Assembly: GCF_040115645.1 (NCBI RefSeq)
Contig: NC_089555.1
Location: forward strand, 1,550,001 to 1,614,000
Direction: 5' to 3'
Origin: Euwallacea fornicatus
Lineage: Eukaryota; Arthropoda; Insecta; Coleoptera; Curculionidae
DNA length: 64,000 nt
Shown here: positions 37,378 through 47,170 of the stretch, in pieces
How positions within the stretch are numbered: position 1 is the first letter of the stretch
Layout of the letters: each line of letters starts with the position of its first letter
Made by a program: the position numbers and the translations under genes
The notes under the pieces: model-generated
The model's database searches: none
What the model saw: the letters and a program-made list of their open reading frames with translations, nothing else
Told to the model about the DNA's origin: nothing

Positions 37378-37650
37378 ATGGCCGCGGCTTTGATCTTAGC
37401 TGGGCTAAAAACTTTCAAATGAAAGTATTGAGTCACGTATCGATGATAAATTTTTCCGTGTTCGTAAAATCTCTAAAAGCGTTTACTAAAAACACTTCCA
37501 AAACGAAACATAAATCAACGTAGCACCCTCAAACTTTAGATAGGCTTTAGATAAACTCTTTAAGGTTAGATTTTTGCAATATAGACCAATTTTTAACAAA
37601 AAACTCGTCATCCATATGTTGGGTCCGGTACTTCTGGGACTGTTCTCGTA
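37378..37650 (-). mobile_element. mariner 5' end fragment
   Basis: Its reverse complement begins TACGAGAACAGTCCCAGAAG. Over about 270 bp it follows the non-coding 5' region of the mariner at 21735, including the shared CTTTCATTTGAAAG, and breaks off inside the first codons of the transposase. Confidence 0.75.
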
Positions 37651-38802
37651 CAGGGTCAGTTAAACTAGGGAGAAGTTGTGCATTTTAATGCTCCCAAGAC
37701 CATTCAAAAACCCATCACAGAAACTGCCCGAAGCCCAAGTTTCATCAAAATCGGATCGGCAGTCTTCTCGATTTACATTTTTTTAATTTGCATTTTTTAG
37801 TTTTTTTAGATATTTCAAGCGCCCCGATGGATGAATCGCCTGTCGAGAGGTAGCCACAGTAGGCATTTTCATGAACCCTGTAACTCTTACCACTTCAGAG
37901 ATCCCCGTAGTGCGAATTGTACTAGTGACGACCCCGTATAAATATAGCAATAAATACTCTTGAAATAAGCATTATGACGGCGTCAGGGGACTCCAAGCCA
38001 GTAAAGTCACTAAGTCATTAATTAACCGAAACCAACCTCTCTTAAGTGTTTACCTTCATAAGAAACGCATTACTGCCACAAAAACCCCAATTCAACCTAA
38101 ACAAATTCCTTATGCGTTTTCATATGCAGGGTGTCCCAGAAAAAATTTAAATGGGTGCTAAGGTGCATTTCAACATGTTTCAATACAGACATGCCTTCAT
38201 AATGTGGAAACGATCAAATCAAAATCAAATTATAGTCACCGCGAATCAACCCCTCCTTTCCAAGCCAACAAAATCAAATGCATATTTGAGAGTCGTATTC
38301 TTACAAGAATCCTCTTTTCATTTGAAAGAAGTTCGTATCTCTGTACAGGTGGTTTTGTCGTATATACTATATAGATTCACCTTTCATAGCCCAAAGGAAA
38401 AGCATTTATATTCTAATCGAAGCCTTGGGATAGATTCGTGATAAATCCAAAGAGATGTATTTGAATCCGCTTACACGCTCAAGGGGGCATAGATTTTCGC
38501 TTCCAGCGGCCGCACTTGGGAAATATCTACGATGGGGTATAATAGAAAACGTGTTGGGGTGCTCATTGTGTGTTAAGCGATAAAATATTAAAGTTAACAT
38601 TAGGGGACTTTAGAATAGAAGAGAATCTTAGCTGAAAATCCCATAATGACGTTCGTTGAACCCCCCAAGAACTGTTCAAGTTCAAACGCAGCCATTCCTG
38701 GGGTGATAAATTAGCCATAGGATCGAAAATTTATTGACGAGTCATTGACCCTCTCTGTGCCCACCCCGTAAATTAACCCCCCATTATTCGGGTAATTAAT
38801 GG

Positions 38803-39435
38803 TTGTCGATAAGTCTAATAACGCATTGTTTATTCGAATCATCTCTATTAGAGCGAATTGATCGCAGAGAGGGGAGGAGAGAATCTCCATCCCATGAAAG
38901 TGGTGGGCAGTACTCGTTCATAATTTATCCGTATAAAGAAATGGAAAGAAACCGCAATAAATCCCTGGAGGCAGCGCGTTTATCCTTCACGTCCAAGATG
39001 CAGAACTCCAAATTTGAGGATAAATCAAAGGGGCGAGTTTTCAACGTTTGGCAGGAAAATAAACCTTCACAATATATTAGGGCCTGGATATTGGTCATGC
39101 AGCAGCCCTTTCAGGACCAGACATTATCGGTAATGGTGCTGCAGTTCGGGTCCTTTGTTAGGGGTGACGTTTCGAGGGGGCTATTGCGACGCAATGGAGT
39201 TGAACCCTTACGGAGAGGTTCAACCGCATTGAACTGTGGCTTGATAACAAAACATCCACGTAAATTATGTAAATTTCCTTCTCTTAACCTGTTTTTGATG
39301 CGGGTTGAACTAAAATCTCATGGAAACATCGATTCTCGATTACTCCAAATTATCAGGTGTAATGAAAATTCCGTCCCAATAATCTACAGGGACTCTTACA
39401 AAATTCGCACCTACACACTACAAATTGATTTTTAA
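38803..39435 (+). CDS. Unassigned open reading frame (doubtful)
   Basis: Open for 210 codons; the first ATG at 38941 leaves 164 codons. It is the longest frame in the window outside the two genes, lying where GC content is locally higher. The translation is rich in Arg, Ser and Asn, with no signal peptide, membrane segment or domain I know. A strong imperfect hairpin (39192-39231) lies within it. No splice-site-bounded neighbours are apparent. It is most likely a chance frame favoured by base composition, but it is the one frame that might be a lineage-specific gene. Confidence 0.15.
   Translation: MSISLITHCLFESSLLERIDRREGRRESPSHESGGQYSFIIYPYKEMERNRNKSLEAARLSFTSKMQNSKFEDKSKGRVFNVWQENKPSQYIRAWILVMQQPFQDQTLSVMVLQFGSFVRGDVSRGLLRRNGVEPLRRGSTALNCGLITKHPRKLCKFPSLNLFLMRVELKSHGNIDSRLLQIIRCNENSVPIIYRDSYKIRTYTLQIDF
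39192..39231. repeat. Interrupted hairpin
   Basis: CAATG and GTTGAACC pair with GGTTCAAC and CATTG, with a 2-nt internal bulge (GA/CG) and a 10-nt loop. Confidence 0.75.
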
Positions 39436-41030
39436 TGGTGCCTAAATAGCCGTTATAAATCTCCCTTTACCACAATGATTTGGTAATAGCTGGTGGCTTT
39501 AAACTCGGCCAGAAAATCAGCAATCCCATTCGGAAACTATTAAACGTAGGCGATTCCAGGTTTTGCGGTTTCGGTTTAATTATTATTTAAACCCTGTGCT
39601 TGATTGCGTAATTGTATATCTCTCCAGGCAGAAATATTATAATACTTTTGTTGTTGACTGCGGCTAACCGATCGAATTACATTTGACCAATAAACATGTA
39701 GAGCTCAGCCAACCAATCGCGTGGTACCTTTCCGGCAAATTGTTTGCACATTAACCGACAAAGGGCCGACAAAGGGCCTACAAAGGGAAACGCCAATCCA
39801 ATTCCGCAAGGGCTAACTCAATTTAATTGGAATTCTTGCGACTAGGAACTATTAAAATAAACGATCGCAGTTTCTGTGTTTGGGTCGAATTTATTCTAGG
39901 ACCGTAATTCAAGTTCACCCCGTTATATATAATGCTGACAAACAAACAATAATTCAGAAAAGTTTCCAATTTGTAGGGCCATTCACGAACAATTAAGCCC
40001 CTAATCCTCCATGGCTTCAAGGTTTTAGTGCATTTATCCTCGAGTTTACTTCCATTGTTCCATATACGGATTCGAATTCCCATTGACTTGAATAAATCAC
40101 TGAAATTACGAAATCTTTTAGTTCAACTACAAGTCCTAAGGCGCTAAAATCTGTTTGCGCGTGCCATTTCCCTACCAATTTCCCTGACGTCTAACACATT
40201 TCTATTTATTTATAGGCCTATGTTTCAAATTCATTATAAAGGGTTTATTAGCTTAATGTGTAATTAGTCATGGAAACCGTAATTTAACTTAGAAAACCGC
40301 TTTCTTGACGAAGCCCGGGTTGGGGTGGCATTTTCTTACACTGAAGACGTTCCGACTCTATTAATCGCATTGTGTTGTGTTCCTAGGAAAACTGGCTTGA
40401 GGGTTGCTCACGCAGGCATGGAAATTCTCCCCTCAGAGGTCGTTTCCAGCCACTTTTTCCACTTCATGAATTTTCCCGGCCGGACTCAAACGGTTTAGAA
40501 TTTATCGATGCTTCTAACTACAATCCCCATATCGAGTTTAATATAAACGCGAAATTGCCCCGGCCTGTTTGGTTGTTTTACGGATAAATTGTATATATCA
40601 AGCGTATTTTCGAATAAAATTTCCAACATTGTAGCGCTTATAAAACGTATAACAAAACAACACTAATAAAACCATAAAGCTGTAAAATAGCAAGAGCGTT
40701 TTTACGATTTGGCGATCACTATTCGGCTTATATGGCCCGTTTAGGTATTATAATACAGCAGAAATGCATTAGCAAGTTGTTGGGATTATGGGAAAAAGTT
40801 TGGTGGAAATTTGCATTATGGGGCTGTAAAGTGATAAGTGGAAGGAATTTAGTAATAAGTTTTTTTCTGCCAATCAACTGAAGTTGCAAAAGGTGTTCAA
40901 CTGAGTTAGCCAGGGTCGACAAAGGAATCAGTTTGGGCAACGAGAGATCATACCGAGATCCTTTTATGAAAATTTTCGGCTCAGCAAGTACGAGTTCTGG
41001 CACAGATAAAATAGTGAAAGATACTTAATG

Positions 41031-41050
41031 CTTTACAAGTACTTGTAAAG
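41031..41050. repeat. Perfect 20-bp palindrome
   Basis: CTTTACAAGT followed at once by its reverse complement ACTTGTAAAG. It could be an inverted pair of CAAGTA-type half sites, but no gene start is near. Confidence 0.8.
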
Positions 41051-41232
41051 AACATGCACATAATAGCACATTGAGACACGATTTTCATAAGAAACAAATG
41101 TATGGTATACACTGACGGGAACACAACAACTTGGCTGTGGACGAGCTCGCCAACGGCCTTATTAGACGTGCATCTCATGTAATTTTTTATAGTGAGGCCA
41201 AGCAATCACTATGAAGATTCAAAAACAAATTG

Positions 41233-41410
41233 TATACAGGGTGTACGGGATAGATTTTAAAAAAATCCCCGGAACGCGTCGATTTTATTATCGAGGTGGA
41301 ACAATTTTTATATAGAATTCACTGCGCCTCCTTCAACCCTCTACCCCTCAGATCCGCCCTCTCAAATATCTTAAATGGTAAAGGGGGCTAAGCGATAAAT
41401 CATATTAAAG
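41233..41410 (+). repeat. Long left terminal inverted repeat
   Basis: Pairs with 42230-42418 in inverted orientation over about 170 bp, with scattered mismatches and small gaps. Confidence 0.85.
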
Positions 41411-41450
41411 GGCCGCGTTTTTCGAGAAGGTGCTGCACAATGACCAGAAA

Positions 41451-41843
41451 AATTAATGTTTGGGCTGCCATTCTCGTAAATGCCGTTATAGAACTTTTGT
41501 TTATTGAGGAAAACTTAACTGAAGGGCCATACTTAAACTTACTTGAAACCGTAATTGATCCTTTAATGACAACTCATTCGGACGATTAAATTGGCAGAAA
41601 CGTCTTGCAAGAAGGCTAAATACATTTTCAAGATGGTCCTCCATCGCATTATTTTCGCCTAGTGCGAGAACGTTTGGATGACCAATTTCCCGACAAATGG
41701 ATTGGTAGAAGGGAACCGATAGAACGTCACGCAAGATAACCAGACTTAGGGCCGTTAGATTATTTTTTATGGGGGAATATAAAGCCGGTTGTTTACAAAA
41801 TCGACCCAAAAAGTATTGAAGATATGACAAGAAGAATTACGTA
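41451..41843 (+). pseudogene. DDE transposase catalytic-domain remnant
   Basis: A single frame interrupted by a few stops encodes KINVWAAILVNAVIELLFIE, EGPYLNLLETVIDPLM, FQDGPPSHY, DQFPDKWIGRREPIE and LGPLDYFLWGNIKPVVYK. These are the ordered boxes of the insect Tc1/mariner-related transposases (FQQDGAPPH and PLDFFLWG boxes). The HTH part is missing. Frame retention with only stops suggests slower decay here than in the mariners. Confidence 0.8.
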
Positions 41844-41880
41844 GGTAAACAGGACTATTCCAGAAGCGGTATTTGAAAAC

Positions 41881-41883
<3 letters not shown>

Positions 41884-41911
<28 letters not shown>
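41884..41911 (+). repeat. (AG)14 microsatellite
   Basis: 28 bp of uninterrupted AG repeat just 3' of the transposase remnant. Confidence 0.95.
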
Positions 41912-41915
<4 letters not shown>

Positions 41916-42229
41916 AAAATAAGCTTTATCGATATTTATAAAATAATGGAGAACATTTCGAACATCTAATCAACTAAAAGCTTTCAAAATAGGAATCCCA
42001 ATTTTTTTAAACACGAGCAGTAAGAAAAATTATTTGTTTTATAATTGAAAGGGGCTACGTAGAAATTTATTACAATTTTCCAATCGTAAGACATGTCCGA
42101 ATGAAAAAGCCTTAGTTTCAAGGATATCAAAATCCTAATGGGCAAAATGAATTTAGAATGATCACAGACGCATAAAACATGATAACGCAACAGTCAAATC
42201 TAACAAATGTGGTACCAAATTGTAGAGAA

Positions 42230-42418
42230 TGAAAAACGTTTTAAAATGATGAATCACTTAGCCCTTTTTAATGCTTAAGATATTTAGGAGGATGGCTCTA
42301 GAGGACAGAGGGTTGAAAGAGGCGCAGTGAATTTTACATTAAAGTTGTTCCTCCTTGATAATAAAATCGACGTGTTCCGGCGAGTTTTAAAAAGTCCTTC
42401 CTGTTTGGAGGTATGATA
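42230..42418 (-). repeat. Long right terminal inverted repeat
   Basis: Inverted partner of 41233-41410. The outer tip is less well preserved than on the left. Confidence 0.85.
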
Positions 42419-43897
42419 AGTGGGGTGGGAAGTTTTCAAACCTAGAAGGGAACATGTCAGCATAGCAGTACGGTTAGAGAAGATTCATCAGAAAACGTTG
42501 TACTACACATTAAATGTCTGTTTAAATTTAACATGTTATTAAAGACTTCGCAGAATTCTAATCAACGGTTAAAATCATCCCCATTTAATTCCTGTACTAG
42601 TTTTATGACGTGAGGATGAAATTTTAATTGTTTTGACATTCTATGAACAGAATTTCACAGCAATTTTTCGCACAGATCTTCTGTTGTTCATTTGAATATC
42701 TCCCAAAGCCGGAACTGGGACTCCCTCACCTCTTTTTGGGCGGTCAACCTTAACACAACCGCTTTTCCAAGTTGAAAACTTCAAAGGGGTGATTTTTAGG
42801 GGTACAGGAATAACAATTCGAAAACAATTTTTTCGCCAAATGATCCCCCACTCCAGTGATTTAGCGATTTTTTTTTTAATTCACAACAGAAAAGTTATTC
42901 AGGGTGGACATTTTTCCCTGCGACACCCTCTATATCAAATAAAGTTTTGTGTATTTTGACATTTTTGCCAAAGGCGATTTTGGATCGTGCTGATGACCGA
43001 ACAAATAATTGCGAATCATTCGTGCATTCTATTGAAGGTGGCCAGGCCAAGCAAAAAATGGTGATGATGGCGAAAAACAAATTCCAAATTCGGGTCGAAA
43101 AGTCCAGTGGCGCGGCAGGTCAGTGGCGCGGCTGTCCGATTAAATTCTACGACGGTACGGTCGAATAAATATTTTATGTGGCGTTGGTGTGCAGCAATGT
43201 GGTCTTCGCTTTAATTCGATTTGATAATAAAGAAATATTAAGGAATGTATGAAAATCAGCGAAATCGCTTCATTAAAAATGTTTCGTAAACAGTTATGAG
43301 GTACATACGAGTGCTGTTGCAGTATTACTTTTGATTTAAAATGGTTGAGAATATTCGAAAAAACGTTCGAGTTATTGGTAGCGCGAATCCAGTTTGAAGT
43401 GACTAGAAACGTTGAATATCCCTGTCAAAAGATAAAAAAAATCATGTCTTTGCATGATGTTACCAAAATTGGAGCATTTGTAAAGGGGCTGCATAATAAC
43501 GTTCGGATTATTCTGAGTTCACAGTCTGAGAGACACTGGTGCTATCAATAAAGTTTATTAATACTGTAAAAAACAATATTGAAAAAATCGAGTTGTTTAG
43601 GCGAACGATGAGACAAAGCGAGCCACTTCTGAGACGAGTGGTGCGAGCCAAGTCCCTTACAACTCCTAAGGAGTCCGTTTCAAGACGAGTTTTAATGCAT
43701 TCGTGTGTTAAACAGTTACAAATGGTAAATACACTCTATAATTAGTTGATTATCATCAAGCCCAAAAAGCATTGACCCATAAAGCCAATTGTTGCTGGTC
43801 AAAATTTGCGATCTGCGTTTTCTTTTCAAATCTGATTTGAAACTTGTGCATTTGGCAACATCGCAATTTATATTATATCTCGCATGTTGCACCATCT
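42419..43897. other. Gene-free stretch, probably repeat-derived
   Basis: The segment 42896-42945 (TTCAGGGTGGACATTTTTCC followed by ACACCCTCTATATC) resembles the end of an insect DNA-transposon-derived repeat. Several short frames at 42.9-43.7 kb have no domain. No gene is supported. Confidence 0.5.
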
Positions 43898-44084
43898 GTG
43901 TCGCTCTTACGTGACGACCAATTACGATATTTGACAAATGAATAACGTCTCGTTGCCATTTACCAAAGTAGTACTTTAAAAATTCATTAACTTACAATAA
44001 AATTAAAGCGAGAAAAATTCTTTTCTAAGGAAAATACACTGTATGTGTCTTTTGGGTTGACTTGAAAACGGGATTCGAACAAAG
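43898..44084 (+). repeat. Direct repeat, unit 1
   Basis: Aligns with 44484-44668, offset about 586 bp. Shared words in order include GTCGCTCTTA, GATATTTGACAAA, GTTGCCATTTACCAAAGTA, TTTAAAAATTCATTA, AAGGAAAAT, and TTGGGTTGAC followed by TGAAAACGG. Weaker similarity continues upstream (43800 versus 44370). The similarity is high enough to suggest a local tandem duplication. Confidence 0.85.
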
Positions 44085-44483
44085 GCCGCCGCTGGCGTCT
44101 CAAGGGTCTCTTAAAGGCGATCTGTGGTGCATTCAAATGAAACCATGTTGCATGGATCTTTCGAAACAAAGTAAGTTACGACAAACTTTGGCAATTACAG
44201 AATATGTTTTCATGATCATCCACTGCAAAAATCATTGGCGCAACAGTTCTAATTTGCTATTAATTTTTTCTCAAAAATACATCATTACTGGATGATCAAT
44301 TAACGGCTACTTTAACTCTATCAATAATACTGACAGAGTTTTTTTCTAGGGTGGATATTGTTTTTAAAAATGGCCGATTTAGGTGCAAAAAAGCTAAGGC
44401 TTAAATCTGAAATATACAGAAATTTTATCAGTGCGGCAACCTCGCTGCCACTTACAAATTGACAAGTGTATACTGTATCGACT

Positions 44484-44668
44484 TTGTCGCTCTTATATGA
44501 CGTCCAATCACGATATTTGACAAACGAATGACGCCGTGTTGCCATTTACCAAAGTATTAGTTTAAAAATTCATTAGCTTGCAATAAGATGAGAACAACAA
44601 ATGCATTGCGAAGGAAAATGCTTCGAACATGTCTATTGGGTTGACGTGAAAACGGAATTCGAACAAAA
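44484..44668 (+). repeat. Direct repeat, unit 2
   Basis: Second copy of 43898-44084. Downstream of it the two copies part company: unit 1 continues with GGCCGCCGCTGGCG, unit 2 with TATGCAGAAAGTG. Confidence 0.85.
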
Positions 44669-44671
44669 TAT

Positions 44672-45462
44672 GCAGAAAGTGTTCCGGATGGGATATTTGA
44701 TATTCAAAATTCAAAAGGAGCAAATCCGTAATGGCAAATATGAAAGTCGAATTCCATTTCCTCAATATGCATCTGCTTTTGATACAAGCAGACAACACTT
44801 TCCATGTTTTCATAAAGTATACAGCGAATTACGGATACGAGGCAAAAGTGCGGCTTTTCTGCCATGGTTCATCTTTTATGCAACAGGGTAGCGGTGCCAC
44901 ATTTAAGGCTAAATACATTATAAATAAAGGAGTAAATAATAGCTAAACCTCCTATACGAGATGTCCTAAACCGATATTTATTCATCCAAAGGCGAATTTT
45001 ACGTCTGTATTTGTAAACTTTTTCCTTTTATCTATATATGTCAGGTCTGCAAATAAATGCCCTATCTCCCCTATGCATTGAACGGTCATTCTTGGCAGCC
45101 ATTCAACTGGCTGTTCGATAAGCTATAATGGGGACAGATCAAGCTATTATATCGAAAATGAATCTGCAGATCAGAAAAGAAAGAAGCACAACATGGGCAG
45201 GGTTATATGGCAGAAAAGCTTTGTCCTTTGGATTAGTGCAGTCGAGAGGAAATGCAGCCTTGAGAGTTACGATTTTAAATTAAATATAAGATATCCTTTG
45301 ATGGCTAAAGATGGAGGAGATGAAATTTTTAAAAACTCTACGGTACAGTAACATTTGATGTATCTTCACAGCGATGTGTCGAAGTCACTTTCATTGCTTT
45401 GAAGCAAAAAGTACATCATTAACATCGGATGTACTACTTATCAGAAAAATTGCAACATTTGC
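44672..45462. other. Gene-free stretch
   Basis: Overlapping short open frames at 44.6-44.95 kb on both strands show no domain. No other feature seen. Confidence 0.5.
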
Positions 45463-45655
45463 TATACAGAGTGTGCCAGGAATATGGGGCTCTATCCGTA
45501 TTTCGAAAACTGTGACTAGGAAAAAGTGGAAATTTGGGTATCATACTCGAGCGGAGATAATCTATTGATTAGAAATATTTTGATGGAAACGTCACTTCCG
45601 GTAATACCAGAAATGAGCGTCGCCTCGCTTATTTTAAATGGAATACCCTCTATGT
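45463..45655 (+). repeat. Left long terminal inverted repeat (or MITE)
   Basis: 193 bp, inverted partner at 46468-46660. Bounded on both sides by short complementary tips (TATACAGAGTGT and ACCCTCTATGTTA). Confidence 0.8.
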
Positions 45656-45793
45656 TATGTCAAGTTTCGGTTCTGCGGAACATTTTGAACATACACGTAT
45701 AATGTTCTATGCCTATATTTTACGATTTTCGATAAATTCAGAATTTTTCAAAAAGAAATGACCATTGCAGCCATTAATGTATTTTTTAATAAT

Positions 45794-46030
45794 TTAAAAA
45801 TGGCGATTTCCATTATCAGTAAGCTTGTTTTTTCTGGAAGGTGTTCTGACAGATTCATTAAATTTAAAATGATCTATCATGCGTTCGAGGACTTTTCGTA
45901 AGGGGTTCGGTTTTTCGGGATACCGAATACCAAATTTGTGATATGTTTTAGTTAATACCTTGTTACATTCACTATTAACGATGAACACGTTGGGGTAATC
46001 TTCGTTTGTATATTTTACGGGTGCCGTCAT
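45794..46030 (-). pseudogene. HTH (DUF4817-type) domain of a transposase
   Basis: A start at 46028-46030 gives MTAPVKYTNEDYPNVFIV, followed by SECNKVLTKTYHKFGIRYPE and a VLERMIDHFKFNESV block. This matches the order seen in the N-terminal domain of these transposases (K-Y-T-N-E-E-Y, G/S-ECNKN, Y-x-x-R-Y-P, F-E-R-L-I). The frame is open for 78 codons, then stops. The catalytic part is absent. Function is therefore excluded, but the open frame suggests fairly recent decay. Confidence 0.65.
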
Positions 46031-46467
46031 GCTTAAAGATATAGTATTGAACATTGACAAGTCGTTCTTTGAAATAAAATGAAAACGGTTAGGTTTAGGT
46101 ATAGGCAATGGAATTGAAGCAGTGGTTTTTTTAAATTATGTATTCGTTGTAAAAATAGAAGGTTCCTATTTAAAGAATTAAAATTATTTACAATTTTTAA
46201 ATGACAATTTTGGGCTATCTTTTTAAAAACCCTAAGTAAAAAAGTATGATTTAACTCACTGATCCAAGCGCGGTAAAACATTTTGTACAACAGTGCTAAA
46301 TTTTATACCAAAATTTATAGGTATTTGCGAATTATTACTAAATACATTAATAACTGCAACTACGTTTTATAATTAATTTTAAATATCTAGAAATCCTTAA
46401 AATTAAAGTATAGACATTATACGTGAAAAATGTTTATAATATCCGGCAGAATTAAAATTTGATACAA

Positions 46468-46660
46468 TATATAGGGTGGGCCATTTAAAATAAGCGGGTT
46501 GCCATTCATTTCCTGTATAACTGAAAGTGAAATTTCCATAAAAATATTTGTAATCAATAGATCACCTCTACTTTAGCATAATGCTCAAATTTCAGCTTTT
46601 TCCTAGTCATAGTTTTTTAGATACAAATAGAGGCCGTTATTCGGGAGATACCTTGTATAA
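46468..46660 (-). repeat. Right long terminal inverted repeat (or MITE)
   Basis: Inverted copy of 45463-45655. Confidence 0.8.
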
Positions 46661-46879
46661 AGAAATAATGCGCGTATTTTAGTGAAACTTTGTAAATTTG
46701 TATATTGACAGCGCTATGAAATACAAATTATGTAACTTGAGAGTTAACCGAACTCCAGAATTTTTTTAAAATTCGAATAGTATGTATAACCAGCTGGTAA
46801 ATTTAAACCGTCAGAAACTTGTTTGGGCATGCTTATAAGTAAATGGTTGATCTCCACTTAAGTTAATATATCTCAGGCA

Positions 46880-47170
46880 ACTTAATTGCATTTCGTAACT
46901 CTGTCAAAATACGTCATGGGTTCTCCGATGTCGTAACTTTTCTCCCCGTCATGTCTCAAGCTTGTTCTATGGAGGAAAAATCAGGAGAGTGTGGAGGCCA
47001 AGGAAGCACATTAACATTGCGACGTTATAGATGAGTCATAGTTATACGAGCAATACGTGGTCGTGCGTTGTCTTGCCGGAAAAACACGTTTCCGATACCT
47101 TGAATGTATGCCACTGGTTCTATCCCTTCCTGTATGAAACGCACGACGCTGTAAGTAAAACCTGATCAAT
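46880..47170 (-). pseudogene. Tc1-like transposase fragment
   Basis: The minus strand shows FIQEGIEPVAYIQGIGNVFF then RQDNARPRIARITM (second catalytic D in the QDNARPH context). A stop-interrupted NVNVLPWPPHSPDFSSIEQA follows (last catalytic box), with the C-terminal RKVTTSEN and RILTELRNAIKL. Stops interrupt it at least four times. Related in type to the fragment at 28326-28586 (N-x-x-PLPWPA box) but not closely. Confidence 0.75.

Larger units (their letters stand above)
35593..37650 (-). mobile_element. mariner split by a Tc1-like element
   Basis: Composite structure. The mariner 3' end (35593-36000) starts with terminus TACGAGGATAATCCCAGAGG; the mariner 5' end (37378-37650) finishes with the inverted equivalent, and both read on the minus strand. 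About 1.4 kb between them belongs to a plus-strand Tc1-like element. The central part of the mariner (roughly residues 35 to 240) is absent from both flanks, so this is not a simple insertion; a deletion or replacement accompanied it. Confidence 0.7.
37651..41030. other. Largely gene-free stretch
   Basis: Holds a transposon-like terminus at 38124 (CAGGGTGTCCCAGAAAA, the common outer end of insect Tc1/mariner-related repeats) without a recognisable partner, and an unexplained 210-codon open frame near 39 kb. The rest shows nothing. Confidence 0.5.
41233..42418 (+). mobile_element. Transposon with very long inverted termini
   Basis: About 1.19 kb. The outer ~175 bp at each side are inverted copies: both contain CGTCGATTTTATTATC, then AATTCACTGCGCCTC, then TTCAACCCTCT, then AATATCTTAA and GGGCTAAG, in the same order. 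The left outer end is TATACAGGGTGTACGGGATA. Between the termini is a catalytic-domain remnant of the DUF4817-type transposase family. Given the size, this is an internally deleted derivative. Confidence 0.85.
45463..46660 (-). mobile_element. Transposon with ~190-bp inverted termini and HTH remnant
   Basis: The flanks 45463-45655 and 46468-46660 are inverted copies. They share GACTAGGAAAAAG, then GAAATTTG, then ATCTATTGATTA, then ATGGAAA, then CGCTTATTTTAAATGG, in order. The outer tips are TATACAGAGTGT and (inverted) TTATACAAGGTAT. Between them the minus strand carries the N-terminal domain of an insect HTH transposase. Each terminus also ends inwardly in ACCCTCTAT or ACCCTATAT, echoing the outer tip, so two oppositely oriented MITEs flanking an older transposase fragment are the alternative reading. 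Confidence 0.75.

Noticed and set aside
37651..37800. Retrotransposon fragment (TTTCATCAAAATCGGATCGG wording)
   Set aside because: The phrase resembles text common in insect repeats, but no reverse transcriptase, LTR or poly-A tail could be tied to it.
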